Part shown: one piece after another, positions 43,974-52,306 of the stretch
Layout: each line of letters starts with the position of its first letter
Position numbering within the stretch: the first letter of the stretch is position 1
DNA from: an uncultured Nitrososphaerales archaeon
GTDB taxonomy: Archaea; Thermoproteota; Nitrososphaeria; Nitrososphaerales; Nitrosocaldaceae
Direction of reading: 5' to 3'
DNA: 64,000 bases
NCBI GenBank assembly: GCA_938030895.1
Contig: CALHIV010000004.1
Span: forward strand, 45,235-109,234
The notes under the pieces: model-generated
The model's input: only the letters and a program-made list of their open reading frames with translations
Told to the model about the DNA's origin: nothing
Databases searched by the model: none
Translations under genes and position numbers: made by a program

Positions 43974-45506
43974 CTAATCACCGGTAGAAGGTAAATCGGT
44001 ACCTACATACTCCTTACTCCCTTCACCTACCATACCTCCTCCCCTACCCTCTACACTAGATTCAAACTTCTCAATCACCCATCTTGCAACGCTAGGCCAG
44101 AGTCGCTTATGTGCAATGCTACTTATACATAGACCGACATGCCCTCCAGGTATGCTCATAACCCTCTTCTCACTACTTGAGGTATGGTCATTCACTGCGA
44201 GTGTTGAGGCTGGTGCTGTAAGATCATCGTTCTCAGCAATTATCGTGAGGAGTGGAAGATCTATACTCTTAAGATCGACCCTCTTGCCATCTACAGTAAG
44301 TATGCCTTTTATCAACGCATTGCCCTTGTATAGATCCTCTATTATCTGCTCATAGAACCTCCCTGGTACTGTTGGTGTATTGTAAAGCCATCTCTCAACT
44401 GCAAAGAACGTCTCTACGAATGCTCTATCATCGATCCTCTTGAAGAGATTGAGATACTTCATTATAGTGTATCTTATAGGGTTACGCAATAGGAATGCAA
44501 CATCCAACGCCTGCCCATTCATATGCCCATACTCTGCAACAAGCCTTCTAGCATCTATAGCCTTGGCCCATACAGCAAGTATACCATCATCCTTATCGAA
44601 GTCTACTGGTGCTGCCATGACTATTAGGCTGTTGAGTTTGTATCTGTAGAGAGAGGCATATATAAGCGAGACTATGCCTCCCCAGCAGTATCCAAGCATA
44701 GATATCCTATCCTTACCGCTTAATGCTCTAACCTTATCCACAGCCTCATCCAGCATATGTATGTAGTCATCGAGTGAGAGGTCTCCATCATCATAACCCG
44801 TATGCCCCCAATCTATCAGGAAGACATCGAGCCCTTCATCCATGAGTCTCTTCACAAGACTCTTATCTTTGCTTATATCCATTATATGATATCTGTTTAT
44901 CATGGCATAGACTATGAGTATAGGATATCTCTCTCCTTTACCCTCTATCTTACCACCTTTATAATGTAGAAGCCTAACCTTGCCCTTACTGTATATCACA
45001 TCGTAACTGCTAGTATCCATTGGTAGATCATATGTTGATAACATGTATGAGAGCATCCTTGTATACGATCTGAACTGCTCTGCAAGTATATCCTCTAGTA
45101 TGGTATCGTAATGCCTTACAGGGTAGAACCTCCTAAGCATAGAATGTATGCTAAGCCATGAGTCAAGGTAGTCAGTGAGCATATGAGCAAACCCCTCAGA
45201 CTTTAACTCCTCATCGAACATAGCATCCATGATGTTGAGTAGCCTCATGTATGGATTCTCTTTACCTCTACCTATACCTCTACCTATACCTATATCGTCC
45301 TCCTGCAGAACCATCATGAGGGCTTTATAGAATACACTAGAATAGGTATAAGATATCTTCAGCATGCTACTGAACATCCCTAACCATTCTAGTGTTAACC
45401 TACCATATACCAATGGCAGTGGTAATGATATGCTAGATGCTTCACTTCTGTACCCTGTTGTAACCATGTGGAACAATGCCATAAGAGCATATTTAACTAT
45501 TACCAT
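43974..45506 (-). CDS. phaC: Poly(3-hydroxyalkanoate) synthase, PhaC-type, with long N-terminus
   Basis: 510 residues. The catalytic Cys is in GYCWGGIVSLIYASLY near 270 (G-x-C-x-G), the Asp in ENDDLTAP near 424 and the His in GGHVGL near 455; DVFLIDWGHTGYDDGDLSLDDYI near 235 is the strand and lid region of PHA synthases. It polymerises hydroxyacyl-CoA. Class III PhaC is about 360 residues, so about 150 extra residues at the N-terminus need explaining; no separate phaE is seen here. The immediately following CoA synthetase (no gap) suggests a route from free hydroxy acids to polymer or a shared control. An insert GIGRGIGRG lies near 75. Confidence 0.88.
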   Translation of the reverse strand: MVIVKYALMALFHMVTTGYRSEASSISLPLPLVYGRLTLEWLGMFSSMLKISYTYSSVFYKALMMVLQEDDIGIGRGIGRGKENPYMRLLNIMDAMFDEELKSEGFAHMLTDYLDSWLSIHSMLRRFYPVRHYDTILEDILAEQFRSYTRMLSYMLSTYDLPMDTSSYDVIYSKGKVRLLHYKGGKIEGKGERYPILIVYAMINRYHIMDISKDKSLVKRLMDEGLDVFLIDWGHTGYDDGDLSLDDYIHMLDEAVDKVRALSGKDRISMLGYCWGGIVSLIYASLYRYKLNSLIVMAAPVDFDKDDGILAVWAKAIDARRLVAEYGHMNGQALDVAFLLRNPIRYTIMKYLNLFKRIDDRAFVETFFAVERWLYNTPTVPGRFYEQIIEDLYKGNALIKGILTVDGKRVDLKSIDLPLLTIIAENDDLTAPASTLAVNDHTSSSEKRVMSIPGGHVGLCISSIAHKRLWPSVARWVIEKFESSVEGRGGGMVGEGSKEYVGTDLPSTGD

Positions 45507-45571
45507 TATGAGCCTAGATCTGCCCTATTATGCCTTATTATGTCCTAGTTACCATATTATACGATATGCAG

Positions 45572-46318
45572 TTAGATCCTTCTTACCAGCATGTGTATCA
45601 GAGGATCCTCCCTCCTGATCTCCAGCAGTTCCTGTCCTCTCTCTTCGCTCCATCTAACTATCTCTATATCAGCTGTAGGATCATCAGATACTATATGTAT
45701 AACATCTCCCCTCTCTACCCTTGCTATCAGCTCATCCAACTTTGGGATGACTGCAGCACACTCAACCCCTATCTCTACCATCTCATGATCAGGGAATGCA
45801 GAGAAGCATCTCACATGCATCTCTCTTATCTTCTCAGCAAGTTTATCTCTACATCTCTCTATAGGCTCAAGTATGCTAAGGTCTTTAGAATCATGAACCT
45901 CTAGCAGTGCTATCCAACCATCAGTATAAGGATGGTCATTAACTACCTTTGGTTTACTAACCGCCAACCTATTGATCCCAACTATCTTACCGTTAATTGG
46001 GGATCTCACTACCCCAAAGTACTTTAAACTCTCTATACTGGCTATGCTCTTACCCTTCTCTATCTCTGTGCCTTCGGGTCTTATCTTTACACTGGTAAGC
46101 CTGCCTGCAACATACGCTAGTATGCTTGTTATTCCCAACCTTACCTTTGGTGTTTCCCCTACCACACTCTCATCACTGCGCTCATCTATCCCTCTAGATT
46201 CAACCATCCCTCTTCCCCCCTTGCTATCCTCTACTCTAACCCATACAAGATTCTCAAGATCGTACAGCAAGGTATCATCGAATGCGCAGTTCTCTATCTT
46301 GATCATAGCATCTACCAT
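45572..46318 (-). CDS. Lipoyl-domain (GcvH-like) protein fused to a TusA-like C-terminal domain
   Basis: About 248 residues. The middle, residues about 60-140, is a GcvH-like lipoyl domain: VRLGITSILAYVAGRLTSVKI..., with the lipoyl Lys in IESLKYFGVVRSPINGKIV near 97, and YTDGWIALLEV at its end. The last 70 residues read VEIGVECAAVIPKLDELIARV, HIVSDDPTADIEIVRW, and match the TusA sulfur-carrier fold; the conserved Cys is present but the CPxP motif is not (CAAVIP). ATG 46318 or ATG 46306 can start it. Lipoyl carriers in glycine cleavage or in sulfur metabolism and TusA-type sulfur relays are the nearest roles. An insert of Glu/Ser/Arg lies near 35-55. Confidence 0.7.
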   Translation of the reverse strand: MVDAMIKIENCAFDDTLLYDLENLVWVRVEDSKGGRGMVESRGIDERSDESVVGETPKVRLGITSILAYVAGRLTSVKIRPEGTEIEKGKSIASIESLKYFGVVRSPINGKIVGINRLAVSKPKVVNDHPYTDGWIALLEVHDSKDLSILEPIERCRDKLAEKIREMHVRCFSAFPDHEMVEIGVECAAVIPKLDELIARVERGDVIHIVSDDPTADIEIVRWSEERGQELLEIRREDPLIHMLVRRI

Positions 46319-46418
46319 TCCCAACTCTCATATTTATCCTTCATTAAGAACTCATGTAGGAATGCTTGTTATTTACAATTGTATAAATACCTTGTAATGG
46401 GTACTGTCAGCATATAGG

Positions 46419-47237
46419 ATGGGGAAGAGAGGTGCTATGCGCATGTTGATAGGCATAATAAGGCATATACTCAACATTAGCGGAGCGTATAAGGTGTATG
46501 AATGGTATCTGGAGAAGCAGTTGGATCCTAACAAGATACCCAATCATATTGGGATAATAATGGATGGGAATAGGAGATGGTCCGATTCATTTATGCTCGA
46601 TAGGTTGAATGGCTATGTAATGGGTGCAGATAAGGTGTACAAGGCCGTTGAGTGGTGCATAGGTTTAGGTGTTAGACAGATAACACTCTATGTACTATCT
46701 ACAGAGAATCTTAGGAGGAGTAAGGAGGATCTGGAACCACTCTTCAGGGTGCTGGAAGCAAAGTTGGATAACCTCTACCATGATCCTATCGTGTACGAGA
46801 AGAGGATGAGGATAAAGGCCATAGGAAGGACAGGGATGCTACCTGAGAGTATAAGGGCTAAGATACATAGACTCGATGAGGCTACCAAGGACCATGATGC
46901 ATACTATATAACACTAGCAGTGGCATACGGTGGGAGAGGGGAGATAGTTGAGAGTATAAGGAAGGTAGCAGCGAAGGTTAAGAGGGGAGAGATCGAGCCA
47001 GATGATATAGATGAGAAGGTTATAGAGGAGCATCTATACACCAAAGATCTACCAAAACAGGAGCCGGATCTTATAATAAGGACCTCTGGGGAGGTTAGGC
47101 TCAGTGGCTTCCTGCTCTGGCAGTCTGCATACAGTGAACTGGTCTTCCTAGACGTCCTGTGGCCAGAGTTCAGGAGGATAGATCTACTTAGAGCGATAAG
47201 GATGTACCAGAACAGGAAGAGGCGTTATGGATTATAA
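46419..47237 (+). CDS. uppS: cis-Prenyltransferase (undecaprenyl/polyprenyl diphosphate synthase type)
   Basis: 272 residues. GIIMDGNRRW near 45-54 is the catalytic Asp region, LYVLSTENLRRS near 86 and RTSGEVRLSGFLLWQSAYSELVF near 226 are the diagnostic family motifs. It adds isopentenyl units in cis to make long polyprenyl phosphates that carry sugars for protein glycosylation and cell-surface polymers. The long N-terminus and the absence of a separate membrane domain fit the family. ATG 46419 follows GTATAAATAC (46381-46390) by about 33 bases. Confidence 0.93.
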   Translation: MGKRGAMRMLIGIIRHILNISGAYKVYEWYLEKQLDPNKIPNHIGIIMDGNRRWSDSFMLDRLNGYVMGADKVYKAVEWCIGLGVRQITLYVLSTENLRRSKEDLEPLFRVLEAKLDNLYHDPIVYEKRMRIKAIGRTGMLPESIRAKIHRLDEATKDHDAYYITLAVAYGGRGEIVESIRKVAAKVKRGEIEPDDIDEKVIEEHLYTKDLPKQEPDLIIRTSGEVRLSGFLLWQSAYSELVFLDVLWPEFRRIDLLRAIRMYQNRKRRYGL

Positions 47238-47320
47238 CTGTACTATAGTTTGTTAAACTTTGCAAAGCCATCTATCTGAGTCCAACTCATATTATAACTG
47301 TACTATAGTTTGTTAAACTT
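47231..47320. repeat. 30-bp direct repeat, 60-bp spacing
   Basis: The 30 bases at 47231-47260 recur exactly at 47291-47320 (beginning ATTATAACTG, ending TTAAACTT). The first copy overlaps the uppS stop codon, the second lies 66 bases before the next gene. Between them is 30 bases of unrelated sequence. Two copies only, so not a CRISPR array. It is most likely a duplicated A/T-rich termination or promoter segment. Confidence 0.9.
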
Positions 47321-47385
47321 CCCTTACAGTTAGGTTAGAGTCTGCACTCTTCATCATATATATTCTAATTAGAAGTTCTGCATCC

Positions 47386-48048
47386 ATGCTCATATCCATC
47401 CTAGGGATAATATACTTGCCATTCCTTCAATACTTCGATACAGCCATAGTGATAGAGACTGCAGAGGCTCTAGCACCATTAACATATGCAATAGTTATAG
47501 GTGTAGGTGCTACTCAAGGCCTTATAATAGGGGAGGCTATAGTTGAGAGGTTCCCAAGGCTAGCATTCCATACCAGAGTAGCATCGATAGCACTCTTTAC
47601 TCTCTTTGCCTTGAATGCACTTACAAATGTGATCAGGTTCATAAGCCCTAAGAAGATCCATACACCTCCAATACTGAATGGCAGTGAGGGCTTTGCAATG
47701 ATAAGCAGGTTCATAGATATAAGCAACCCTACTACCCTACTCACATTCTCTATTAGCATATTCGTATTTGCCTTGCTTAGTATGTTAAGGATCAGAGATT
47801 ACAGGAGATCTTTCTTGCTTATAATAAGTATTGTTATGGTCTTCGTAACCTCTGCCCTCATATTCTCAGACTATATACCATCGGAGTTTGAGGTACTCCT
47901 CTATGCTCTCTACCAAGCAAGTATAGTTGGAGGTGTAGTATTAGGTACGAGGAGGCAGTTTGGTAATAGGGAGATAAGATTCAGGTACATGAGGGAGAGA
48001 TGGATGGGTAGTAGTGATGGCTATAGTGATAGCAATGATTATTATTAG
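47386..48048 (+). CDS. Unrecognised polytopic membrane protein
   Basis: 220 residues with about five or six transmembrane helices (ILGIIYLPFLQYF, TYAIVIGVGATQGLIIGEAIV, VASIALFTLFALNALTNVI, TTLLTFSISIFVFALLSML, SFLLIISIVMVFVTSALIF, LLYALYQASIVGGVVLG). The C-terminal tail is basic and then Ser/Asp/Tyr-rich (SSDGYSDSNDYY). I recognise no family. It follows uppS on the same strand after a repeat-containing gap of 148 bases. Confidence 0.6.
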   Translation: MLISILGIIYLPFLQYFDTAIVIETAEALAPLTYAIVIGVGATQGLIIGEAIVERFPRLAFHTRVASIALFTLFALNALTNVIRFISPKKIHTPPILNGSEGFAMISRFIDISNPTTLLTFSISIFVFALLSMLRIRDYRRSFLLIISIVMVFVTSALIFSDYIPSEFEVLLYALYQASIVGGVVLGTRRQFGNREIRFRYMRERWMGSSDGYSDSNDYY

Positions 48049-48102
48049 AAGATGATAATTATATTGCAAATACTGGCACAGATATAGCAAATCATTTGTA
48101 TG

Positions 48103-49380
48103 TTATCTAGCTATAGTGGTTCCAGCCCTTAGGTGAAGTACCATATAGAGAGGTATCATTACAATGCCTATGAAGAAGATGGCAATGTAGGGAGCATCTA
48201 CGCTGAATGTATCGGCAACTATGCCAGAGGCTACAGGCCCTAATGCCCATCCTATCCCAAATATCGTCTCATATATTCCTACCATACTGCCTATCATCAT
48301 ACTAGGTACATTACGTGTAAGCATGGCAAGTGTTATAGGGAAGTAGATACTGAAGGCAAAGCCTAATGCTAACAGTGCTATACCAAAGTGGTACGATGTT
48401 GGTGTAATATACATTATGAGCATCGCTGATGCTATAGCACCACTAGCTACTAGTATGCTTATATGCTCATACCTTGCAAAGAGTTTTATGGAGAATAGTG
48501 TGAGTAACCTTGCTATACCAAATATGAAGAAGAGCAGACCTATGAGTTGTTCATCTATACCATTATCCTTCATATAACTTGGCACTATTGAGAGCAGTAT
48601 TGCAAATGACGCGCTATAATACATTATCATTGCTATCAGCATAATCCTACCCTTGATAATGCTTGTAAGGGTTGGATGTATTCTACCACTACCTCTATCC
48701 CCGTTACTCCTCCTCATACTATCTATTGAATTGGAACCTTGACCATGTTTTAGCAAGATTATAGAGCATATGAGTGCTGGTATGGTCATTGTTGATGAGT
48801 ATATGAATAGTTGAGTATACCCTAGATGGAATAACGATGAGCCTATCAGTGGACCTACCATATAGCCAGAGACCCATGCCATAGTGAATCTTGATATAGA
48901 CTTTACTGTACCTAGGTTGCTCTTACCATCCTTGTTGGTAATGATATCACTACTGCTAGCATCGTTACCATACTTACCATAATCATTACTCATCCTCATG
49001 CTTATTATAGCCTCTGCAGAAGGCCAGAAGAATGCATGTGCTATGCCAGAGAGTGCTCTTATAAGTGCAAGGTCTATCACGCTCCTTGCTATGCTCAACA
49101 TGGCTATAGATACTAGTGCCATGCTCAGCCCTGCTAGAAGCATGCTTCCTTTGTTCAGCCTATCTAGTAACAGGCCGACTATGAGAGGGAAGAATGCATA
49201 AGGTAGATAGTTAGCCATGCCTATCATACCAACCTCAACGTATGTTGCATCAAGAATCTCTCTGGCAAATACTGGTACTAGTGGCACATGGGCACCATAC
49301 GCTATACCCATGGAGAGTGCAGAGATGTAGAGTAGTGTCATACTGCCATTATTATACCCTTTATCCCTACTTTTACCCAT
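48103..49380 (-). CDS. Major facilitator superfamily transporter
   Basis: 425 residues with about 12 transmembrane helices. Typical MFS spots are LLLDRLNKGSMLLAG near 65 (loop 2-3), an Asp/Asn/Lys-rich insert in the loop near 145-165 (NDASSSDIITNKDGKSN), and a matching loop near 230 (RRSNGDRGSGR). A drug/sugar or nutrient exporter is likely; the substrate is unknown. The loop inserts look like expansions of simple repeats. Divergent gene order relative to the upstream UbiE-type gene on the same strand. Confidence 0.82.
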   Translation of the reverse strand: MGKSRDKGYNNGSMTLLYISALSMGIAYGAHVPLVPVFAREILDATYVEVGMIGMANYLPYAFFPLIVGLLLDRLNKGSMLLAGLSMALVSIAMLSIARSVIDLALIRALSGIAHAFFWPSAEAIISMRMSNDYGKYGNDASSSDIITNKDGKSNLGTVKSISRFTMAWVSGYMVGPLIGSSLFHLGYTQLFIYSSTMTIPALICSIILLKHGQGSNSIDSMRRSNGDRGSGRIHPTLTSIIKGRIMLIAMIMYYSASFAILLSIVPSYMKDNGIDEQLIGLLFFIFGIARLLTLFSIKLFARYEHISILVASGAIASAMLIMYITPTSYHFGIALLALGFAFSIYFPITLAMLTRNVPSMMIGSMVGIYETIFGIGWALGPVASGIVADTFSVDAPYIAIFFIGIVMIPLYMVLHLRAGTTIAR

Positions 49381-49438
49381 GGATACGGTTAGATGAATGT
49401 ATATATTATCACTCCCATCATCCCATACTTGCTATATC

Positions 49439-50146
49439 TCACTTGGATGCTATGAGTATTATAGCTGCGCCAAGAAGCCTTGATATCAACCTGACGTTAC
49501 TAAACCGCTCTCTTAGCATTGCAAGTAACTCAGAGTTCCTGGGTAACCTCTTGTATGTATTGTATATTGCACCAAACTTTAGACCGAGTCTACCTGCAGC
49601 AAAGAATGCTAGTATAGCAAGTATAAACCTAAGGTATAGCGATACCCCAAGTCTAGCAAATGGATCGTCTGGCTTGCCTATATCGACTATCACAAGCCTA
49701 CCACCGTCCTTAAGAACTCTATAAAACTCCCTTATAGCATCTCTCATGACCACAGCATCCCTGAATGAGTACCCGCAGACTACTGCATCGAATGTACCAT
49801 CATCGAAAGGTATGTACTCAAATATGCCAGATACTAATGATACCCTATCTCTATCTTTACTTTTACCTTTGTCAATACTCTCACTTGCAAGATAGAGCAT
49901 CTCTCCTATTGGGTCTAGCATAACAACTCTAACATGGGGGAACATCCTCAAGATGCTCCTACTCATGTTACCAAATCCAGAGCCTGCATCGAGTACAAGG
50001 TAGCCATCATTGATGCCCTCAGATATGCCTATCATCCTCATCTCCTCCGCCTTGCCTAGAGAGATGACCGTGTTAACCCTATCGTATACAGGGATTATCT
50101 CCCTGAGTACTCTTATTATATTGCCCCATTCATCCCTCAGCCCCAT
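49439..50146 (-). CDS. UbiE/COQ5-type class I methyltransferase
   Basis: 235 residues. The SAM motif LVLDAGSGFGNMSRSI is near 50-65, motif II VVMLDPIGEML near 78, and the family signature FDAVVCGYSFRDAVVMRDAI near 125 (menaquinone/ubiquinone methylase). AOA contain menaquinones, so a menaquinone-biosynthesis step is plausible; another quinone or lipid substrate is possible. An insert ESIDKGKSKDRDRVS lies near 92. The protein ends in basic and hydrophobic residues. Gene adjoins pth2 (16 bases) on the same strand. Confidence 0.82.
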   Translation of the reverse strand: MGLRDEWGNIIRVLREIIPVYDRVNTVISLGKAEEMRMIGISEGINDGYLVLDAGSGFGNMSRSILRMFPHVRVVMLDPIGEMLYLASESIDKGKSKDRDRVSLVSGIFEYIPFDDGTFDAVVCGYSFRDAVVMRDAIREFYRVLKDGGRLVIVDIGKPDDPFARLGVSLYLRFILAILAFFAAGRLGLKFGAIYNTYKRLPRNSELLAMLRERFSNVRLISRLLGAAIILIASK

Positions 50147-50162
50147 CTATCAACTCACCTAG

Positions 50163-50513
50163 TTAGAGCAGCTTGAGTTCTCCAGTAACCTTATCTACCA
50201 TATCTGCTGGAGCAGGACCTATCGCTATACATGTTGTTGTCCCAGGCTCAAGTTGTGTTAGTCCAGCATCATCAACCTGCACAACTGGTAGATTGAGAGA
50301 TTCTGCTTTGTGCTTTATCTGCATCAGTTCATCCTTATCCTTGACCTTGAGCACTATCTTTGCTTGTCCATGCATGATCCATGATTCGAACCATTCCCGT
50401 CTAGCAACTCTAACCTTCTCTGCCCCAAGCACTGCTGCGTGTGCAACCTGTGCAGCGAGCTTCCCAGTACCCATATGTATATCTCTTCTAACTACTATAG
50501 CCTGTTTTATCAT
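50163..50513 (-). CDS. pth2: Peptidyl-tRNA hydrolase, archaeal type (Pth2)
   Basis: 116 residues from ATG 50513 (GTG 50522 is an alternative). QAIVVRRDIHMGTGKLAAQVAHAAV covers the N-terminal motif, VLKVKDKDELMQIKHKAESLNLPVVQVDDAGLTQLEPGTTTCIAIGPAPADMVDKVTGELKLL the rest of the fold, including DAGLTQ and GPAP. It frees tRNA from peptidyl-tRNA. In eukaryotes and archaea Pth2 replaces the bacterial type. Confidence 0.95.
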   Translation of the reverse strand: MIKQAIVVRRDIHMGTGKLAAQVAHAAVLGAEKVRVARREWFESWIMHGQAKIVLKVKDKDELMQIKHKAESLNLPVVQVDDAGLTQLEPGTTTCIAIGPAPADMVDKVTGELKLL

Positions 50514-50559
50514 AGCATACACTACTCAAGCTTAAATAGATAGGGATATCATCTTTCCT

Positions 50560-51777
50560 ATGCTGTATGATACCATAGTTATAGGTGGTAGCATAGCAGG
50601 GCTACTAGCTGCAAGAGAAGTGGCAAGAAAGGGGTTCTCCGTACTTGTGCTTGAGGAGGATGCTGAGATAGGTACTCCAGAGCATTGTGGAGGTTTAGTT
50701 AGTAGGAATGCGCTCAAGGCATTGGGTATAGACGAGTATACCATACTAACTAGGATCAAGCATGCAACTGTAAGTGTGCTAAACACAACCATAAGCATAG
50801 ATGCTGAGAGGCAGGATGTAGTAGCAATAGATAGAAGGGCTCTAGACAAGTACGTTGCAAAACAGGCCAGCATGAACGGTGCTGATATAATGCTCATGTG
50901 TAGGGCAAGGTCATTCGCAGTTAAGGATGAACAGGTTAAGGTAGATACTGGGAGGGGTATTATGGAGTGTAGAGTGCTTGTAGATGCTAGAGGGTGCTCC
51001 ATACCTGCAAGTAGTGGCAAGGGCTTCCTTCCATCTGCACAGTACGAGGTTGACCATGCACCTTGGGTAGATGCTGGAAGGGTTGAGGTCTACATAGACC
51101 AGGATAGGTATCCAGGGTTCTTCGCATGGATAATACCTAGTGGTAAAGGGAGGGGAAGGGTAGGTGTATCTGGTAAGGGTATAAATGCCATGGAGAGGCT
51201 TGAGGGATTCATAGGGATGAAGGAGATGCTAAGAGACTGCAGTTCTAATGGTGATGATGGCAGTGATGATGGCAATAGCAGTGGTGGTAGATGCGTTGTA
51301 TTAAGGAAGGTATTCGCACCGATATGGGTTGATGGACCACAGAGACCGTTCATAAGGGAGAGGAGGGTTGTAAGGGTAGGCGATGCTGCAGGTCAGGCAA
51401 AGCCTACAACGGGTGGAGGGATATACACATCTGGTATGGGGGGAGTCATTGCTGGAAGTGCTATAGCAGATGCGCTAGAGTATAATAGCCTCGATATGCT
51501 GCACAGGTATGAGAGTGGATGGTTCGATCTATTCGGTAGAGAGTTTGAGAGGATGGTCATGCTTAGAAGAGTATTCGAGAGTCTTGATAACAAGGCCATA
51601 GAAAGGATACTGCTAGCAATTAGATCAGAGATGGATGAGATATCTGTATCTGGTGACTTTGACTTCCACTCCTTTACAATGGCAAAAATGTTACTGAGTA
51701 GAGATGGTTTGAGCATAGTCAAGGCTATGCTTGGGAGCGAGTTCAGAAGGTTTCTTGCCAACCTTGCAAAGATATAA
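50560..51777 (+). CDS. FAD-dependent geranylgeranyl reductase-family protein
   Basis: 405 residues. The FAD loop IVIGGSIAGLLAAREVA is near 5-21, LVLEEDAEIGTPEHCGG near 28, GDAAGQAKPTTGGGIYTSGMGG near 270-290, all typical of archaeal geranylgeranyl reductases, which saturate isoprenoid chains of membrane lipids. A low-complexity Ser/Asn/Asp insert (SNGDDGSDDGNSSGG) lies near 228-242. Other members are digeranylgeranylglycerophospholipid reductases or monooxygenases, so the substrate is tentative. Convergent with nothing; a small zinc-ribbon gene follows. Confidence 0.8.
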   Translation: MLYDTIVIGGSIAGLLAAREVARKGFSVLVLEEDAEIGTPEHCGGLVSRNALKALGIDEYTILTRIKHATVSVLNTTISIDAERQDVVAIDRRALDKYVAKQASMNGADIMLMCRARSFAVKDEQVKVDTGRGIMECRVLVDARGCSIPASSGKGFLPSAQYEVDHAPWVDAGRVEVYIDQDRYPGFFAWIIPSGKGRGRVGVSGKGINAMERLEGFIGMKEMLRDCSSNGDDGSDDGNSSGGRCVVLRKVFAPIWVDGPQRPFIRERRVVRVGDAAGQAKPTTGGGIYTSGMGGVIAGSAIADALEYNSLDMLHRYESGWFDLFGREFERMVMLRRVFESLDNKAIERILLAIRSEMDEISVSGDFDFHSFTMAKMLLSRDGLSIVKAMLGSEFRRFLANLAKI

Positions 51778-51802
51778 ATTAGATCTGCTAGGGTAGCAAC
51801 TC

Positions 51803-51982
51803 ATGCAGAGGAGTATAGTCTTACCATCATGCGTATCATGCAATAGGGTGATAATGCCTAAAGACCGATGTGTTAAGTTCAACTGCCCAAGGTGTAACAG
51901 ATTCCTGATCTGGAGGTGTGAGTCATGCAGAGAGTTTGCAAGGACGTACAGGTGCAAGGAGTGTGGGTTCGAAGGGCCGTAA
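51803..51982 (+). CDS. Small zinc-ribbon RNA-binding protein (DUF1610-like)
   Basis: 59 residues, a gene shorter than usual cut-offs. Eight or more Cys form CxxC knuckles: CVSC, CPRC, CESC and CKEC (MQRSIVLPSCVSC... NCPRCNRF... RCESCREFARTYRCKECGFEGP). Small four-knuckle zinc ribbons of this kind are conserved in archaea next to EF-1 beta, and are thought to bind RNA. ATG 51803 lies 25 bases after the previous stop and the gene ends 45 bases before the EF-1 beta start, consistent with co-transcription. Confidence 0.85.
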   Translation: MQRSIVLPSCVSCNRVIMPKDRCVKFNCPRCNRFLIWRCESCREFARTYRCKECGFEGP

Positions 51983-52027
51983 TCATCACATCATATTATA
52001 TATGTATGCTTAGGGGTGTATGATGAT

Positions 52028-52306
52028 ATGGGTAGATTGATAACAAGAGTAAAGATAATGCCTGCAGATGTTGATGTTAACCTCGATGCGCTAGTAGAGA
52101 GGGTTAAGGGCAACATACCAGATGGTATACAGGTTAAGAGGTACAACAAAGAGCCTATAGCATTTGGGATAAGCGCGCTAATACTTGATATGGTGATGGA
52201 TGAGGATACTGCTAGTACGGATTCTCTGGAAGATAGGTTAAGGGGCATAGATGGTGTTGGCGAGGTCGAGGTAGTGAGCATGAGTAGAGAGTCTGCTAGA
52301 CTATGA
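52028..52306 (+). CDS. ef1B: Translation elongation factor 1 beta
   Basis: 92 residues from ATG 52028 (GTG 52016 is an alternative). LITRVKIMPADVDVNLDALVERVK opens the small exchange-factor domain, and IAFGISALILDMVMDED with GVGEVEVVSMSRESAR closes it. It exchanges GDP for GTP on EF-1 alpha. The stop overlaps the cdc48 start by 4 bases (52303-52306), so the two are coupled, with the zinc-ribbon gene upstream. Confidence 0.93.
   Translation: MGRLITRVKIMPADVDVNLDALVERVKGNIPDGIQVKRYNKEPIAFGISALILDMVMDEDTASTDSLEDRLRGIDGVGEVEVVSMSRESARL

Noticed and set aside
47231..47320. Possible CRISPR array
   Set aside because: Only two copies of the repeat, spacer-like gap of 30 bases but no further units, and no cas genes in the window.
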